The notes beneath the pieces are model-generated. The model had not been told where the DNA came from, ran no database searches, and saw only the letters and a program-made list of their open reading frames with translations. This document shows, in pieces, positions 12,701 to 27,700 of a stretch of DNA of 64,000 bases. The DNA is taken from positions 384,501 to 448,500 of the forward strand of contig NC_059541.1 of NCBI RefSeq assembly GCF_905220415.1. The letters run 5' to 3'. The stretch is from Colias croceus (Eukaryota > Arthropoda > Insecta > Lepidoptera > Pieridae). Position 1 is the stretch's first letter, and each line of letters begins with the position of its first letter. The position numbers were made by a program, and so were the translations under genes.

Positions 12701-15700
12701 ATTCATACTTCTATTTAGACTAACCATTTTGAATTAAATGTTAATACGGAAAACGGAATGGAATACTTTTAAATCCATATCCATCTAGGTCACATTGTTT
12801 TTTTTTTTTGTTTATCATTTTTAACACGTTGTGAAGACCCAGATTCATAATATGTCACCTTGATATAGTGGAAATTTTCGTACGACTATAATTATAAACC
12901 CATGTAAGCATAAAATTTGGAAAACAAACAGTGATCAAAGGCAATATAGGAAATGTATAGGGAATTGTGTCCTTATAAAATTGTCCAATCCCAAATTCAA
13001 ATAATTATTATGAAAGTTGACGATCATTTAGATTAGTTAAAGGACGATTTTTTAGATGGAGAAATGCCAAGTGATTTTCGACGAAACTTCTTTTTCTATA
13101 TAGGTTTTTTTGTGGACATTAATTTATACTAATTTTATAAAGCTGAAGAGTCTCGTTTGTTTGTTTGAACGCGCTAATCTCAGGAACTACTGGTCCGCTT
13201 TGAAAACTTCATTCGGTGTTAGATAGCCTATTTATCGAGGAAGACTATGCTATATATCATCACGCTAAGACTAAAAGAGTGGAGCACTACGGGTAATACT
13301 GCAGGGCACAGCTAGTTAAAATGATAATGAGAAAAATAATTGCCTCGTATCAAAAAGTAGTACAATTTACGAAAGAATCAATAAAAACCGTCGTGCTAAT
13401 GGATTGTTAATAGAAAAAGGTCAGACACCGGAAAAAGCAGCGCCCAAAGTAACCTCCCGCCCTTACAATGAGTTCCGGCATTAAAGAAAAGGTCATATCG
13501 ATGTTTGATTATAGGATATATTGTCTTCCTTTACTGTTCTTTACATTTATATTCACATGTGTTTAAAATGAAAATATCACCACAGACTAATAATAATATA
13601 CTACGTATACAACAGACGGTTCACTCCATACAAAAAAAGTTGCACTATGAATTTGCGCAATTAAAGCGCCAGTGGGGAAAAAACGTACTACATGTTCGAT
13701 TATATCTCTTGGTCTTTTGCTTTTAACACACTAGATGGCACGTTAAACACAGACTTGAAGTTCTTTTCCTTCCATAGCCACTAGATGGCACTAATGTAAA
13801 TATATGTACACGTACCTTTTATTTTCAAGTCTGTGGCGTCAAGTGTCAAATGTCAATCAACATAATAATAAATACCTACTCGGATTTTTAAATAAACAAA
13901 GTAAACTGCTGTGAGGTAAACTGACTTATTATATTTAGTCACAGAGTACATTATTATGACTGGTATTTAGTTCAGTTTATTTACGAGATTCTGTCAAAAC
14001 CAAAACGAGAAGCTTTGTTTGTTTTCGTTTTTAATTGTTGACTAATATTTTAAAAATAAGTGCTAAATATGGTTTATGGATGGACTGTGAGGTTATGTAG
14101 AATCTACAGGCAGAAAATAAGCTTTATATGGTAAACTGATATTTTCTCAGAACATAAATTTTTACAAACATGATTTTTAATGATTGGTTTATGGATTTGT
14201 AACCCAATATAAGATTGTTTTATTACAGACTTATTGCTTACGTTCGCAATAACAAATTTGTTCAAGAGAGGAGAAGAATTAATCCATCCCAAATGTAAAT
14301 AATAATACGATTCTCCACAAAAACATTGTAGACACAAGAAAGGGATTTCTACATTTGCTACTAAGAAGGATATGGGATCATGAAGGATTTCATCTGTTTT
14401 AATACCAGTAAAATGAATGAGCGCCGTGGCCGTGACTGTGTTTGGTACATAAAGAATGACAAACATTCAACTTGAAATTATGAGTGCATTACGGGCAAGG
14501 GCACAATAAGTTGCCCTTTGACTAAGATGTACTTAATTTTAAGGAACACGAAAATGGATGGCTAGAATAGGTATAATCGCATACATAGTATTTATTTCTA
14601 GTCTGTTGTATAAATAATCAAAGACTACAAAATATAATGAACTATGTCTTTAATATTAATTCTACAGTTTACAGTGTAGTGTGTAATCTATTGTATGTGT
14701 GCGTCTAGAATATATAGTCCTGTTGTTCTACAGTTTAAGCAGTTCAATACAAGCTTACAGTCGAGTCAAGTGTTTCATTAACCACCAACCATTGCATGGC
14801 AACCCTGCCAGTTTTGTAAATTGTAGTCTACCTAACCTGACTGTTGGTTTTGATTTGTATCACACAAAAAATACTATACCAAACTTCAAGAAATAAGAAT
14901 TAAATATTTGATTAAATTTTACTACTATACAGGAGCTTATACATGAAACATGACCAAAGCAGGGCTTTGGAGAAAGTGTGTATGGACAAAGACCACAATA
15001 CATATGGTGCGGACAACTGCATGAAAAGCATGCAGTAAGAGACATTAAATAAATAAATAAATAAAACACATTTATTGTCAAGATCACATCACGAGATACA
15101 TTTATAAACAAAGGAAAAACAAAAAGAAATAAAAAGAAAAATAATTAAATAAAAATAATCTTATTCCTAAGAACTGTAATGTGGCAGTGAGTGACCTGAT
15201 AAATGGAGCCAACTCAGTATATGATGGCAATGTGATTAATACCTTACCACCACTGATTTTCAGTGACCCCAAGTGACTATTGGAGTTTCAGTCTAGAATT
15301 GTATATAATGATAATTTAACATGAGTATATTATGTGAAAGATATATTTCTATTAATATGATAGATACTAATAAATAAATACATCAGTTAAAACATGTAAT
15401 ATAGGTAGCTGGTAGATATAATATCAGTATGTAATTATTTATATACTTAATGTAAATAAATAAAATGAAATTATGTATATGTTACCGGAAATGTATGAAA
15501 TCAAGGAATTGTATACAAATCCTAGTGGTTTAAGGTTGTTGTAACAGTGAAACGACTTTGAGGATTTGGACGTTCTCCCCGCGCTAGCCAAGCACCCCCG
15601 CTTCATTTTTACGTGCGCAGAGCGTGATCCGCGCTATCGCTCGCGTCGCGTTCCGCAGCAGCTCGGGCATTTTTATTGCCCGACTAAAAAGAAGGGTTAT

Positions 15701-18700
15701 GTTTTTCGCGCCTATCTTTGTATGTATCTAATATTCTTTATACTCTGATATCTTCCGAACCACTGGATGGATTTCTTTAATTAGGGTATCGTTAGATTCG
15801 TCGTCTTAGCCCAAGTTTTGTTAGATAGGTGAAAAAAAAGGAAAATGTGGGGTGCTAGTCTAAAATACAAAAAAAATCTTTTTCTGCAATATGGGTATCA
15901 AATTAAAGGTATCATAAAAAGGATTCCAAAAAAGTATATCATGCTTATATTACCTACAATAATAAAACAACATAGATTTATTTTTGTGAAATGAAATCTC
16001 AAATCAGTGATGATAGGTACATATTTGTGAACGAAATTTTAAGAGAAAAGCGCCTGAAAGAAATGCAACTTTATAAACATTGTAAATTTTCAGGCGCTAT
16101 TAAAAAACTTTATTTTACTTTTTTATATTGAATTTACTATTTGAATAGTTTAAAAAGCTAAAATTGTACTTTATAGGGCGTGGAGTTGAGATTCGTAAAT
16201 TTTTTTGTGGTTAGCTATTGTCCTATGGAACCCAAATCTGAAATTTCACTTTGAGGATACTTTTAGTTTTTGAGTTACGAATTTTTGAAAATCGGAAAAT
16301 AAGTATAGAAAGTTACTACCTACATCTTATTTTTGTTACGCATATTTATTGTTTTGACGTCAGAATGGCGGGACCACTTTGTTTAAAGAATATCTTGAAA
16401 TCCTGTTAGAGTAGAAGTTTTTTACGAAAGTATAAAATAGTACCTACTAATTTTGCACTAATTATTATATAGATAGGAAGTCGCGCCATCTTGACGTAAC
16501 GGGTATTTGGTGTAGGGCTTTGACCTACTAAGGTTATCAATGTGCACTAAAAAGCATAAAATAAAAAAGTTGTTAAAAAACCCGACTGAGAAAAAAACAA
16601 ATTCAAAAAAAGATTTCTTATAGAAAAGTTAGTTAGTAGCAGGCGGGCACACATTCGCAAACATAGTTAAAAGAAAACTTATGTGAAACCACGCGCACGC
16701 ACAAAATTGTCGAAAGAAAAATTGTACAAAATTGCCATCCACAATCAGGCAAAATACAATTTTAGAGAATGAGCAGCACAACCTCCTCGTCCGACAGTTC
16801 GAGCTACAGTGCCGCCCGTCGCCCGCGCACGGACCCGCTCATTTCATTTCATTTAGAAAACAGTGAATGATTATTTGTAGCTCAATAAGAACTTGCTTTG
16901 TCTCGTCAAACGTACAATTTATGACAAACACCTTTTAAAATATTATTGTGAAAGAAAAATAGCAAAACTCCATACCGTTTAGACGTAGTTACGAAAATTC
17001 AAACAAGAAATGCTCCACTTTGGAATATTTTTTCGGACATTATTTTTATAGATAGAATTATTTCAAACGTTCAAATTAAAGTTTAAGGTCTAATGAGTAA
17101 CATATTTTTTTTTTGACATTTATATTCGCTAACAGAAGAGTAGTTAGACGAAGAAAACAGGATCCGAATATAAGTCGAAATGCAACGGCGTGATAATAGA
17201 ATGAGACCAATTTTATAATAAACTAGCAGTCCGCCCCGGCTAATAACAATATGTTCATATTATCTTACTAATTAACATTTCTTAAATGAACTTATATTCA
17301 ATCAAATCAAATTTTCATTTGGTAAGTAATCAGTCCCCTCGTCCTGCTGACCCCGTGTACATGTCGCAGTCGGATTGTATAATCCGCCGTATTACAAACG
17401 GCCGGCATTTTGTAATATGCCGAAATTCGTCTTTTTCAAAAATTCTACAAAAAGACGGCCGCGAGCCGACGGAGCCCCACGAAGTGGGGCTCCTATTTCT
17501 GTATAGTTTTAAAAAACACGAACCTAACCTAACCCACCCCCTTATCCAAAACAAAAAATTCTGATTACGAATTTTTGGCATATTATAAAATGCCGGCCGT
17601 TTGTAATTCGGCGGATTATACAATCCGATTGCGACATACATACCCCTCGTCCCGCGTACCTTCCAATATCTTAGATGTTTTACATTTCCGATTGTTAGTT
17701 AGGAAATGTATAGATTTCCTAGGAAATGTGTACTATAAAATGATTTATTTCACACATTTCCGTGCGATTTTAGGAATTACATACATTTCCTAGGAATTTT
17801 ATACAATGACGGATTACATACATTTCCGTTAACATATACAATGTTTATAATTATAATGATAAATAGGCAGAAAATAAATGTCTTTATAATGTTATGTTAT
17901 ATTATAATTTATAACCAGTAAATAAAATAAATATTTAATTAAAGTTTATGTGTAAACTGTAATTCGATACAAATGCACTAAGGGTTAGAACAGGATTTCA
18001 AAATATGTTTCCGGTATTGGAAACGAAAATTATTAATATTTGTCAAACTGGTTAATGGTGGTGGAATGTTGTTCCAACACTTATGGCTCTTTCAATTTAT
18101 GCGTTTCGTATCGGACCGCTACAGTGCCGAAGCTGTGCGTTTGTCGTACGGCGCACGGCCGGTCGTTTGTTTTCATACAAAATGCACGGTGCGGCAACAG
18201 CGCGGCGTCCGTACCGCGAACGCTCGACAGCAGGACGGCAACGTCGCAAGTCCCATAGGGATGTCGGAAATGCAATAAACTATAAAGTATCGATATATAT
18301 CGAATCAATGTTTTTTGAAAATATCAATATCGATATTGATATTTTTATTAAAAAATATCGATATATCGGTATGATTTGACAGAGAATATTCGTGCTCTAA
18401 AAATTTACTTTTTGGTCTAATCTAATTCAATCATCTTACATTTCTACGGTACTCAAGTACAGAAATACGCGCGTTTTAAGGTTATAAATTATAATATATA
18501 AGTCAGTCGTGGTAATAATACGGACGGATGGTTGAAATACGGAATAACGGAGGCGTAGTTTTTGTTTATTTTTTGTTTGATGTTTTTCAACAAGAGCACT
18601 AACAGTAGGTAATGTTTCTTCCTCATAGTCCATGGCTTAACTGGTGTCAAATAAATTTAAAACAGCACTAGCATACAAACGCACGGCAGTCAGATACGCT

Positions 18701-21700
18701 TTCAATTTAAGATTTTGGTAACGGACTGCTACCGTACTGCAACGGCACGGCAACGGGTTATAACTAGCGGCACGGAAAACGTGCGGCAGCGGTCCGATAC
18801 GATACGATTCGGAAAGCAGTGATCTATGGAGAAGAATCGGCAAGAAACTCCATAGTTGCTCTTTTAAAATCATGTCGATATTACATAATATGTAACTTAT
18901 ATCTAAATACATAATATATCATAATATACAAAGAACTGTTCTGTGGTTTTTACGCGACAACCCTCCATGGGTTTTTATCGTCCATATATTCCTGAATACT
19001 GTAGTACGCTCTCAATTCTTCTCAATTCTTCTCAAACTTCTTCAAATCTTCAATTCTATTTCTGTTCCTTGTGCCATAACAGCTACTTTTTATAACGGGA
19101 CAAGTGATAACTGCGTTAAAAACAACCGACTTCAAACTTGCACTTGCAAAATTTACAAATACCTACAGACAAAAATGCTCATAAAATAAAAACTACTGGG
19201 CCTATCCGAATAAAATTTTTATGGGACCAATTCGACACCATCCCGCATCGAACAAAAAAAGAATCACGTAAATCGGTTCAGAAACCTCGGAGTAATCGGT
19301 GTACATACATAAAAAAAATATATACCTACCGGCCGAATTGATAACCTCCTCCTTTTTTTTGAAGTCGGTTAAAAATACTTCATTCTTATGGGAATCGATG
19401 TCGAAATATTTAATTTTAGGCGCATAAAGAAAAAAAACGCAAAGGATCATTCAAAACCTTTTCTACGGTTTAAATCTCAAAACTTTTTGGTTCATACTTC
19501 ATATAAAGGTAATCTGATAGGATTATTTAGAAAATAAAACAAGATGACGTAGGTAGGTATTTAACTTTAGTTTCGATTTATTATCATTATAACGAAGCGG
19601 TTGGTGCAGTTGTAAAGTAACTGCCTACTGAGCCGACGGTCCCGGGTTCGATCCCCGGGCAGGGCAAATATTTGTGTGATGTACTTGATTATTTGTTTTT
19701 GGGTCTGGGTGTTATCTATATATGTATTTATAAAATATTATATTATTTGTATACGTAGTATATTATTATTAGTCTGTGATATTAAATTTATCGTCGTCTA
19801 GTACCCACAACATAAGCCTTAATTGAGATTACTGTGGGACTAGGTCGATTTGTGTAATATTGTCCTTTAATATTTATTTATAATTTATATATAATTAAAT
19901 GTGACTAGAAATAATATACTTACTACGGTTTAAGTATAGGTTGTATCGTAGTATATTATTATTAGTCTGTGGTTGTATATTATTTTGTAATGAGATCTTG
20001 CAATCAAATATTCACACAATCTCGCAAGTTTTCCGACAATTCATTTTTCGTATGAAAATTATCAATACACTAGGTACCTACCTAATATAGGCCGCTACAG
20101 GAACGCAGTTTGTAATAATTAATAACGGCTTTAACCCATTTACAATATTTTTATAGGTGGCAAAGGCAATGAGACTATGTATTAAAAACGTTGTATATTA
20201 TTATTAGTCTGTGGTCTGTGATATTATTATTAGTCTGTGTTAAAAACGTGAAAAGTAACGTAAAAAGTCTGTAGTGCCATCTATTATTCGTTTAGCATCG
20301 CCAAATCGGAGGAGAATAACTTGTTTATAGTAGTTTCATGAGATGGCGTTGTTTTCAATATAAACTTTTCTGTAAAATTAGTTAAAATCGAGCGAAAATG
20401 AAATTAAATAGGTAGGTTCCATTTACAAAAGTATGTAAAAAATTATAAAAAGCAATGAAATTGCAATTAAATCTAATTTTATTTTTTGCTGGTTAAAATG
20501 ATACACTTAGCGGCATCTATTGGTAGTCGGATGGCATTAATCCTGTTTTGTATGTAATGAACCAGACATGATATCACTGATTATTTTCATAATTATTATA
20601 TAGAACTCGAACTAAATTTGTGCCGATGCAGATGGTTAATAAGTACACAAAGCAAGCAAGCAAATATTCTGAACAATTTTGGGTGATAAATAGCTCCCCT
20701 TATAAGCTGGACAAATATAAATATTTGTATTCTTTGCAAGGTGCAAACAGCCAGTTAAATACTAAATAGGCAGCTAAAGATCGGTTTCTGCCATTATGTC
20801 ACATTCAAGAAAATATTTAAGTATAGTTTGAGACAATTGTATTCAGAAGTAAGTCACCAAGCTCACCTGGACGCGAGCAGCACCAGGTCCGCGGGGAAGA
20901 ACTGGTTGTTGGTGACGCGGCACACGTCGCCGACCTGCAGCCGCTCCCAGCGGATCGACCGCCACGCCCCCCCCTCGCCCAGTACGTCCACCTTGCGGCG
21001 GTTCGTCTCCTCGTCCGCTCGGTGACGCTTCTATATACGTATATAGGAAGAAAACAAGAAACGATAAAAAATACTAAATCATTTATTTTCACATAATAAT
21101 TTTACAAATTGAAGTGACCCAGGCTCTTAAGATAGTAAGAACTGTTTTTCAGGAGCCTGTGTCTTTCATTTTCAATTGCACATACACGAATATATCAGTG
21201 ACAATTTAAATAAAATCAAAAATAAATTAAAATTTACATGCAATTAAATGTATTTTCATACTTCTAAATCCATGTGGGTCAACATTATCATTTATCATTC
21301 ATTATAGTCAACAGGTAACAAGTACCTGTAGCGACACTAATATTAAATGTAGGTATCATGATTTTAAAAGAGTTATCAGTAGAAACTGATTTCCGAATCG
21401 GTGGTAAGTATTGAATTATGTACTTTGACGGTTAAAAATTGCTTCTACTCGATCTCAATTTAATGTTTTATTAAATTCTTCAGCTTGCTCAAGGCTTATG
21501 CTAGGCTTTTAACACACCTATCCCACCCCCTTAAATCCAAAAACAAAACAACTTACAAAGTCTTCCACGATCTCCTTAATAGCACTGACGGTTAGTATCA
21601 GTATGAGCGGCGTGAGCGTCGTCCAGCGGCCCGTCGGCGACACGTCCGGGATCTGCTGCAGCAGCGCGATCAGCAGGAAGAAGCAGTTGGAGTACCGACG

Positions 21701-24700
21701 GAACTGCTCGAAGAGGAACAGCGGCACGAACGATGGTAGACTGCAGGGGAATAACAAGGGTAACGCTAGGAATTTTTGACAGAGCAAGCAGATAAGCTGG
21801 TGGGACACTTGATGTTACGTGGTCACGTCCGCTCATAAAGAGGCAACTTAGCAATCTATGTCGCAGGTGCGGTCGTTGCCGGTCTTTTATGCATTTTATA
21901 TTATATGTCATTTATTATACGATTTTTACCTACGAATAAATAAAAAGAAGGCTTATATGGCCTTCCAAAACAAATCCATTTTCGTTGCATTCATAAGTAT
22001 CCAGCCCAATCTAATTTGTACTATCGAAAACACTACACACGGATAATACACGCATTCTGCAGCGGCATAAAACAAACTTTATTATCACAGCACACAGTGA
22101 CGTATATCTCATTAACATTACATCGGATCAATATCAGTTCTCCATTTACAAATTGTCATTGATTTATATCCATAATCGTATTGTACATTTTGTAACCTTG
22201 TTCAAGTATTAAACCGTTGCGTTCACGAAGAAAGTTAATCGCATTACCCGTGACTTATTGTGTTCGGAGGTCAATTATGTTGCGTCGATATAAACAAAAC
22301 TATTTCTACTGTATCAACTTTATCGGCATAATTCTCTTAAAACAACACAATGCTTTAACTTATAGTGAATGGACCTTAATTACCGTATAGTTGTGTGTTT
22401 GTTAATGACGATAATTACTTCAATTTACCTATAAATAAATTTGATAATGCCCCAAAAATAAACGCTTTCGTGTTCCTCGAAATTATAAAGTGAATTTAGT
22501 TTATTGGACATACATATATCATTTTATCATTGTGTACTCATTGGTCTCTTTTATTACCCTTTTTATAACCCAATAAGTACAGAATAAAATGCTGCAAGAA
22601 GAGCATATATTGGTACGGTTCCGTAATCCTGTGACAAAGTACGATAATCGCAATGTATGACCTAATATCCGAAATGTGGGGCATAAACAGTGAGGCAGCA
22701 GGCAATAGGCGTATATCGGTGTGACATGAGATCACAGCCCCGGGCGATCTGCCAGCCGCCCGCGTAAACAATACGGACTCACGCTCGCAGTGCTCAATTA
22801 AAAACGTTGTGTTTACAGTAACGTAACGGCACCGGTTTCCGACTAGCCTCCTCTATCCGACCATTTTGATTTTTATTTGATAAAACGTTTAAAATACGCG
22901 CGACACTCGTGAAACTGAAGGCTTTCGATTCAATCACTTATCGTACGTCATCTGTCCAAAATTGGGTTTCAAATTTTAACCGACATTTCGTCAATCCAAG
23001 AAAAGCTAGGCGAGGGTGTAGTTTGTATTGAATTGAATGCGAAAAAAACATAAAACGGTGAAAATAAACATTTGGATTTTTACGCTAAATACTCTGGTAA
23101 GTTTGTGGTTAATTTACTTTGAACGTTTTATTGGTGTTTTAAATTATTAATTTTAAAATATACATGCAAAGATAGCGTGTTTTTATAGGTTTTTTTGGAC
23201 AAATAATTATGGACGGAATGAGGAGCTTTTCAAAATAACAACATTCCGAAATCCGACCGAATCGGTCGGTAAACGGAATTTCGCACTTTGTAAAAGAAGG
23301 TAATTATCTATTATGCATGTTGTTTTGTGGAGGTTTCGTATTATGTTATTTATTCTAAACGCTATGCTTATATACTACACCTGTATGCGACCAATGCTAA
23401 CTTTAATGGATTATTTGTAATATACGTTTTAACTGACACTCTTTTTTGATTTTTTCGTTATTCATTTACAAAGACCGGTCTGGTTTAAAACCCCTATATT
23501 TTACGTTTATGACACATAATTGCATAACTACGAAATTGTGAGATCTTTATAAGTGTACATATGAAATAGAAATGAACTAAAAATGAATATCAATTTTGGT
23601 TTAGAGGCTTTATTACGCAAATTTAGGTTTGGTCGGAATCTAGGTGCGATATATTTCCCTGTTTCCGTCCAACTGGGTTGCTTTTGCAGCTTGCGCTGTG
23701 CTTGAGTAAAATTGCATGTGTTTATTTCAGGTCATCATCATGAGTGATAAAAAAGAGGCTGAAGTATTCTCATTAGCTGAAATAATACTTTTGGTGAAAT
23801 GGATTTTAGAATTGGGCAAAGTAGTCAATGGGACATTCTAATTTAGTGTGGATGACCAGTGAGGCATATTATGAGTTTGAGTTTGAGTAAATGTAATTTT
23901 AAACTACTACAGTCTAACATAGAGTTAGTTTTTGTTATTATAATAAATGCTCAAATATTATATAAAACTAGCGGTCCGCCCCGGCTTCGCCCGTGGTATA
24001 TATTTAAAATATCTCTCCATAAGAACCATCCTCGTACTTCAAGTAATATAATAAAAAAAGAATTATCGAAATCGGTCCACGCGTGATGCAGTGAAAAGAC
24101 GAAACGGGTTTTTACGAATTTCCATTGTATTTCTATTATCATAAAGTTGATTTTAGTAGAAAATATTTGACTGGTCGGAATCTAGCTACTCAGTGGTCGG
24201 AAACACGTGTATTTGTACTCAGTCGGTCGGAAAATGGTGCTTTCAGTTAATTTCCAGTCGTGACAGTTAAAATACAAATTTAGGTAATAAAAAGCCATTA
24301 TGAAATACAATTATGTGCATAATTTAAAATATAAGTTTGTAATCTTTCATAATATCATTTTTTCTTATGACCTCTAGAGTATTTAATTTATCTTTTAAAG
24401 GATTCATTTAGCCGTATCAATCAGTGGTCGGTATTCGGTGCCATTACGTTATAGCTCGAAACACCAGTAGTTTCGAGCTGGATTTTCAAACGAGCAAATA
24501 ATTTGAGTGAAATTGGAAATGTTACCAAAATAGGCACGAGACTTGAATGTGAAAATAATTTGAGGGATTGTTTTTGGGAATTTTGATGGATTCTACGAAT
24601 AATACATATTTTAGAAGATAAACAATAATTGCACTAAACTAAGCAATAAGAAAGCATCATATTGTGAAACTTCAGATAGCTTTGTTCATAATTTACTTTC

Positions 24701-27700
24701 CTGTACCCATTTTTTGACAAAATACTATCGTGCTTTTTAGTGTTAAATTGCACATTCTGGTAACAAATTTAAAGCAACCAGGCACCTGGTTACGTAATCC
24801 TGTGTAAGGGATTTATTGTTTGTCAAGAAGAATGATACGCCTCGATACTGGTCAAGTAAGCTGGTCCCATGTATTATGGAATGCTGTATAATTGTGGTCT
24901 CCAGTATTATATTTCATACAATGTAGGTAGTTTCTATAGTTGAGTATATTTAGGTGCATACATTTTTTTTTTGCTAAATCGAACTCGTTCAACGGAATTC
25001 AACTTATAAATGAGTAAATTAAATACACATCCAGATAAAAAGCCTATTCGTTACATAATTACGACGAACGTATCGTCAAACGATTTGTGATCTTTTTCAT
25101 TCATAGCATCTATTAATAGTATTACGTTAAAATGTTATTTATATCTTCATCCTTTACCTTAGAATTCTGTAAAAGATCGCTGATGAACATTTCATAGATA
25201 AGGTCGCCTTTTGTGCTGTATTAATCCCTCTTTTATGCACTAGTAATTACATTTTCCAGTATCGGGTACAGTAGTTACCTAAATTAAAATTCCTTCCTTC
25301 CTAATTAAGTGATGTTTTCTTAGGTTTCAATACTACGATAAGTATGCTATTAAGTACCTATATTTGGCGGTGGATATCCTGTTGCTGACAAACTTCTGCG
25401 GTTGCAGGCGGTTGATGAAGATCACCCGGTTCTGCTCGTCCGCCGCACCGTCTGTTATCCCGGACGTCGTGGCCTCGTCCTCATCTGAATAAACATACAT
25501 ATTAACTACTTGCAATAAATGAGTTATAAAGGGAATTTATTTAAAAAGGGAAAAAAATATAAAGGGAACATTTAGTATTGCGTATCATACGCAATAGCTG
25601 TACTAAATGTGGAAGCTAGAATCGTAGTAATTGACATTAATAATTGAGAGGAATGGAGTTAATTACTTAATCAAGGTTGAAAAATAGTTGGTTACAAAAA
25701 AAAAAATTTTTTTCAAAATCATCCGTTCAAAGTTAAAAATGTTGGTCAAGGATCTCACAAAATTTGGGCATGTTAATAGATTTCGTTTCCCTATCTGAAC
25801 ATGAATATCTCCTAATGAAAAAATAAGTAGGTAGCAAATAAAAAATATTTTCGAACATTGTATTTCTATCTGCTAGAGAAAACCAAATGAAAGTTTCTGC
25901 ACTCGTTAATTATATTTACATGGAGGCAGAGACGCAAATGGAAACTTTGAGGTAACTATGTAATGTGATATGAATTATGTTGCTTTAACTATATGCGCAT
26001 TGCGCAGTTGATTTTCTTTTAGCCTTCACAATCTTGGAAATTTGTGTAAGTGCCGCTGTTGATAATAATTTACGGTATCGTTGCATCAGGCATGTTTAAA
26101 ATACCGTACTGTCATAAAATAATGAACAGATGTAAACAAATACAGTAACAGGCTTATCAAAGAAGCTCTAATTTACAAATGATATTGGTCCAATTATCAT
26201 GAAAATATAATGTTTCACAAATCAGGTACAGTAAAGTCATGAATTGTTACAAAACCTGTGCATTTCATTCAGAAACCCACACGTTATGATAACCATAAGA
26301 TATACTACAACATTACATTGAATTCTGATTAGCGTAAAAATTTCGATATCACATTATGTACTGCAAGGCTAAACCCTTGGAAGTGAATCGTTAAGGTCAT
26401 AGTTTTCTATTTAAATATAGTTCGTAATGCAATCATAGTATTAGAGGGTGGATCAACGATCGGGAAGCCCTTCAACTGCTACATGTAATCATATAAAGTG
26501 ATCTTTGTTAAACTTTCTCTATGTAACTGTTCTGATGTTTGCATGCATTGCTCACATTTTATTGTTAGATTTGATTATTGCGTTTTGTAATTTTCAGCTC
26601 TTCAATTTAGTCATCTTAAATTATTTTCATGAATCGCTCAGAGACATATAAGAGACCATTCGCTTAAGAGATCTTATATAAAAAACTAGTATAATAAAAT
26701 ATGCCACAGATTTGCGAAACCAACCAATTAATAATACATTGGCTGTATTAAAAATTCCATCATTCAAAGTCCAATATTCAAAATGCTCTGCTATAATCAA
26801 ATGAGCGGAATAAATCACATGGTCCTGACCGTGACTCCGCACTCCAACTTCTCGAAGTAATTGCAGTGGAAATGTGCCACAACCTTGGCGAGGACATAGG
26901 CGCTCTGCAAATAGGGAGCAAATATTTTAGTGCACGTCTTAAAAGGATGGCAGTGACGCACTTGCTATATTAAGTCAACTGCGAGCCAGTTGTAAGGTTT
27001 TAAAGAACAAAATTACATTGCTTAAATATTCGATTAGATATATTTTTAGTAAGCATTAGTTACACAGGTAGATGACTCAACATTACGTAAGATATAACAA
27101 AAACATTTAGATGCGCTCAACCATCTCAATGCTAAACAATAAATTAATTAACGACGATATAACCTAAAGTCGTAGAATAAATATTACTCATTTTTATTTA
27201 GGATCTATAAAGACAGATTGCACTGCAAAGTCAGTGCAATAAACTTGAAATCTGCATATAAAACTGAACCCGAAGCAATTTTCGTTTTTCTATTGCCTTT
27301 AAAAGACTCCGATTATAGAGCAAATACCGGCCATCATAAATATCACATGTGAGCTGTTGAAGTAGGTTTAGTACCTTTTAAAAGAGTTGGATAACTGCCA
27401 AATAAAGTGGTTTCGCCGCTTTTAGAAGGGCGAGATGACATTAAGAATAATGTGGGATAAATTCATGGAGCTTTAAATTATATTGGAGTTTACGATAGTT
27501 TAAATTAGGGTTTATATAAAGGATTAAGTAGACCCTAATTTCAATGACCAACATTTTCATAAAGGTATATATGAATTCGGTATGGTTTGTACTTAGGGTT
27601 TGTATCATAGTTTGAAGTTACTAAAGCAGTTCTAGTTATTCGACATTAACGATAACTAGAATTACGTATAACAATTTATCTTTTGAGTTGGGCTTCGCAT

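Noticed and set aside
14104..14466. 120-codon minus-strand open frame
   Set aside because: AT-rich codons, no recognised motif, no splice context; chance frame is plausible, so not called as a gene.
17520..17540. Telomere-like CCTAA repeats
   Set aside because: Only two units within the MITE; not a telomeric array.
26830..26904. 75-nt phase-compatible ATP8A cassette exon
   Set aside because: Phase would fit (1 to 1), but the peptide is unlike coding sequence while another frame of the same bases looks coding; kept only as an alternative.
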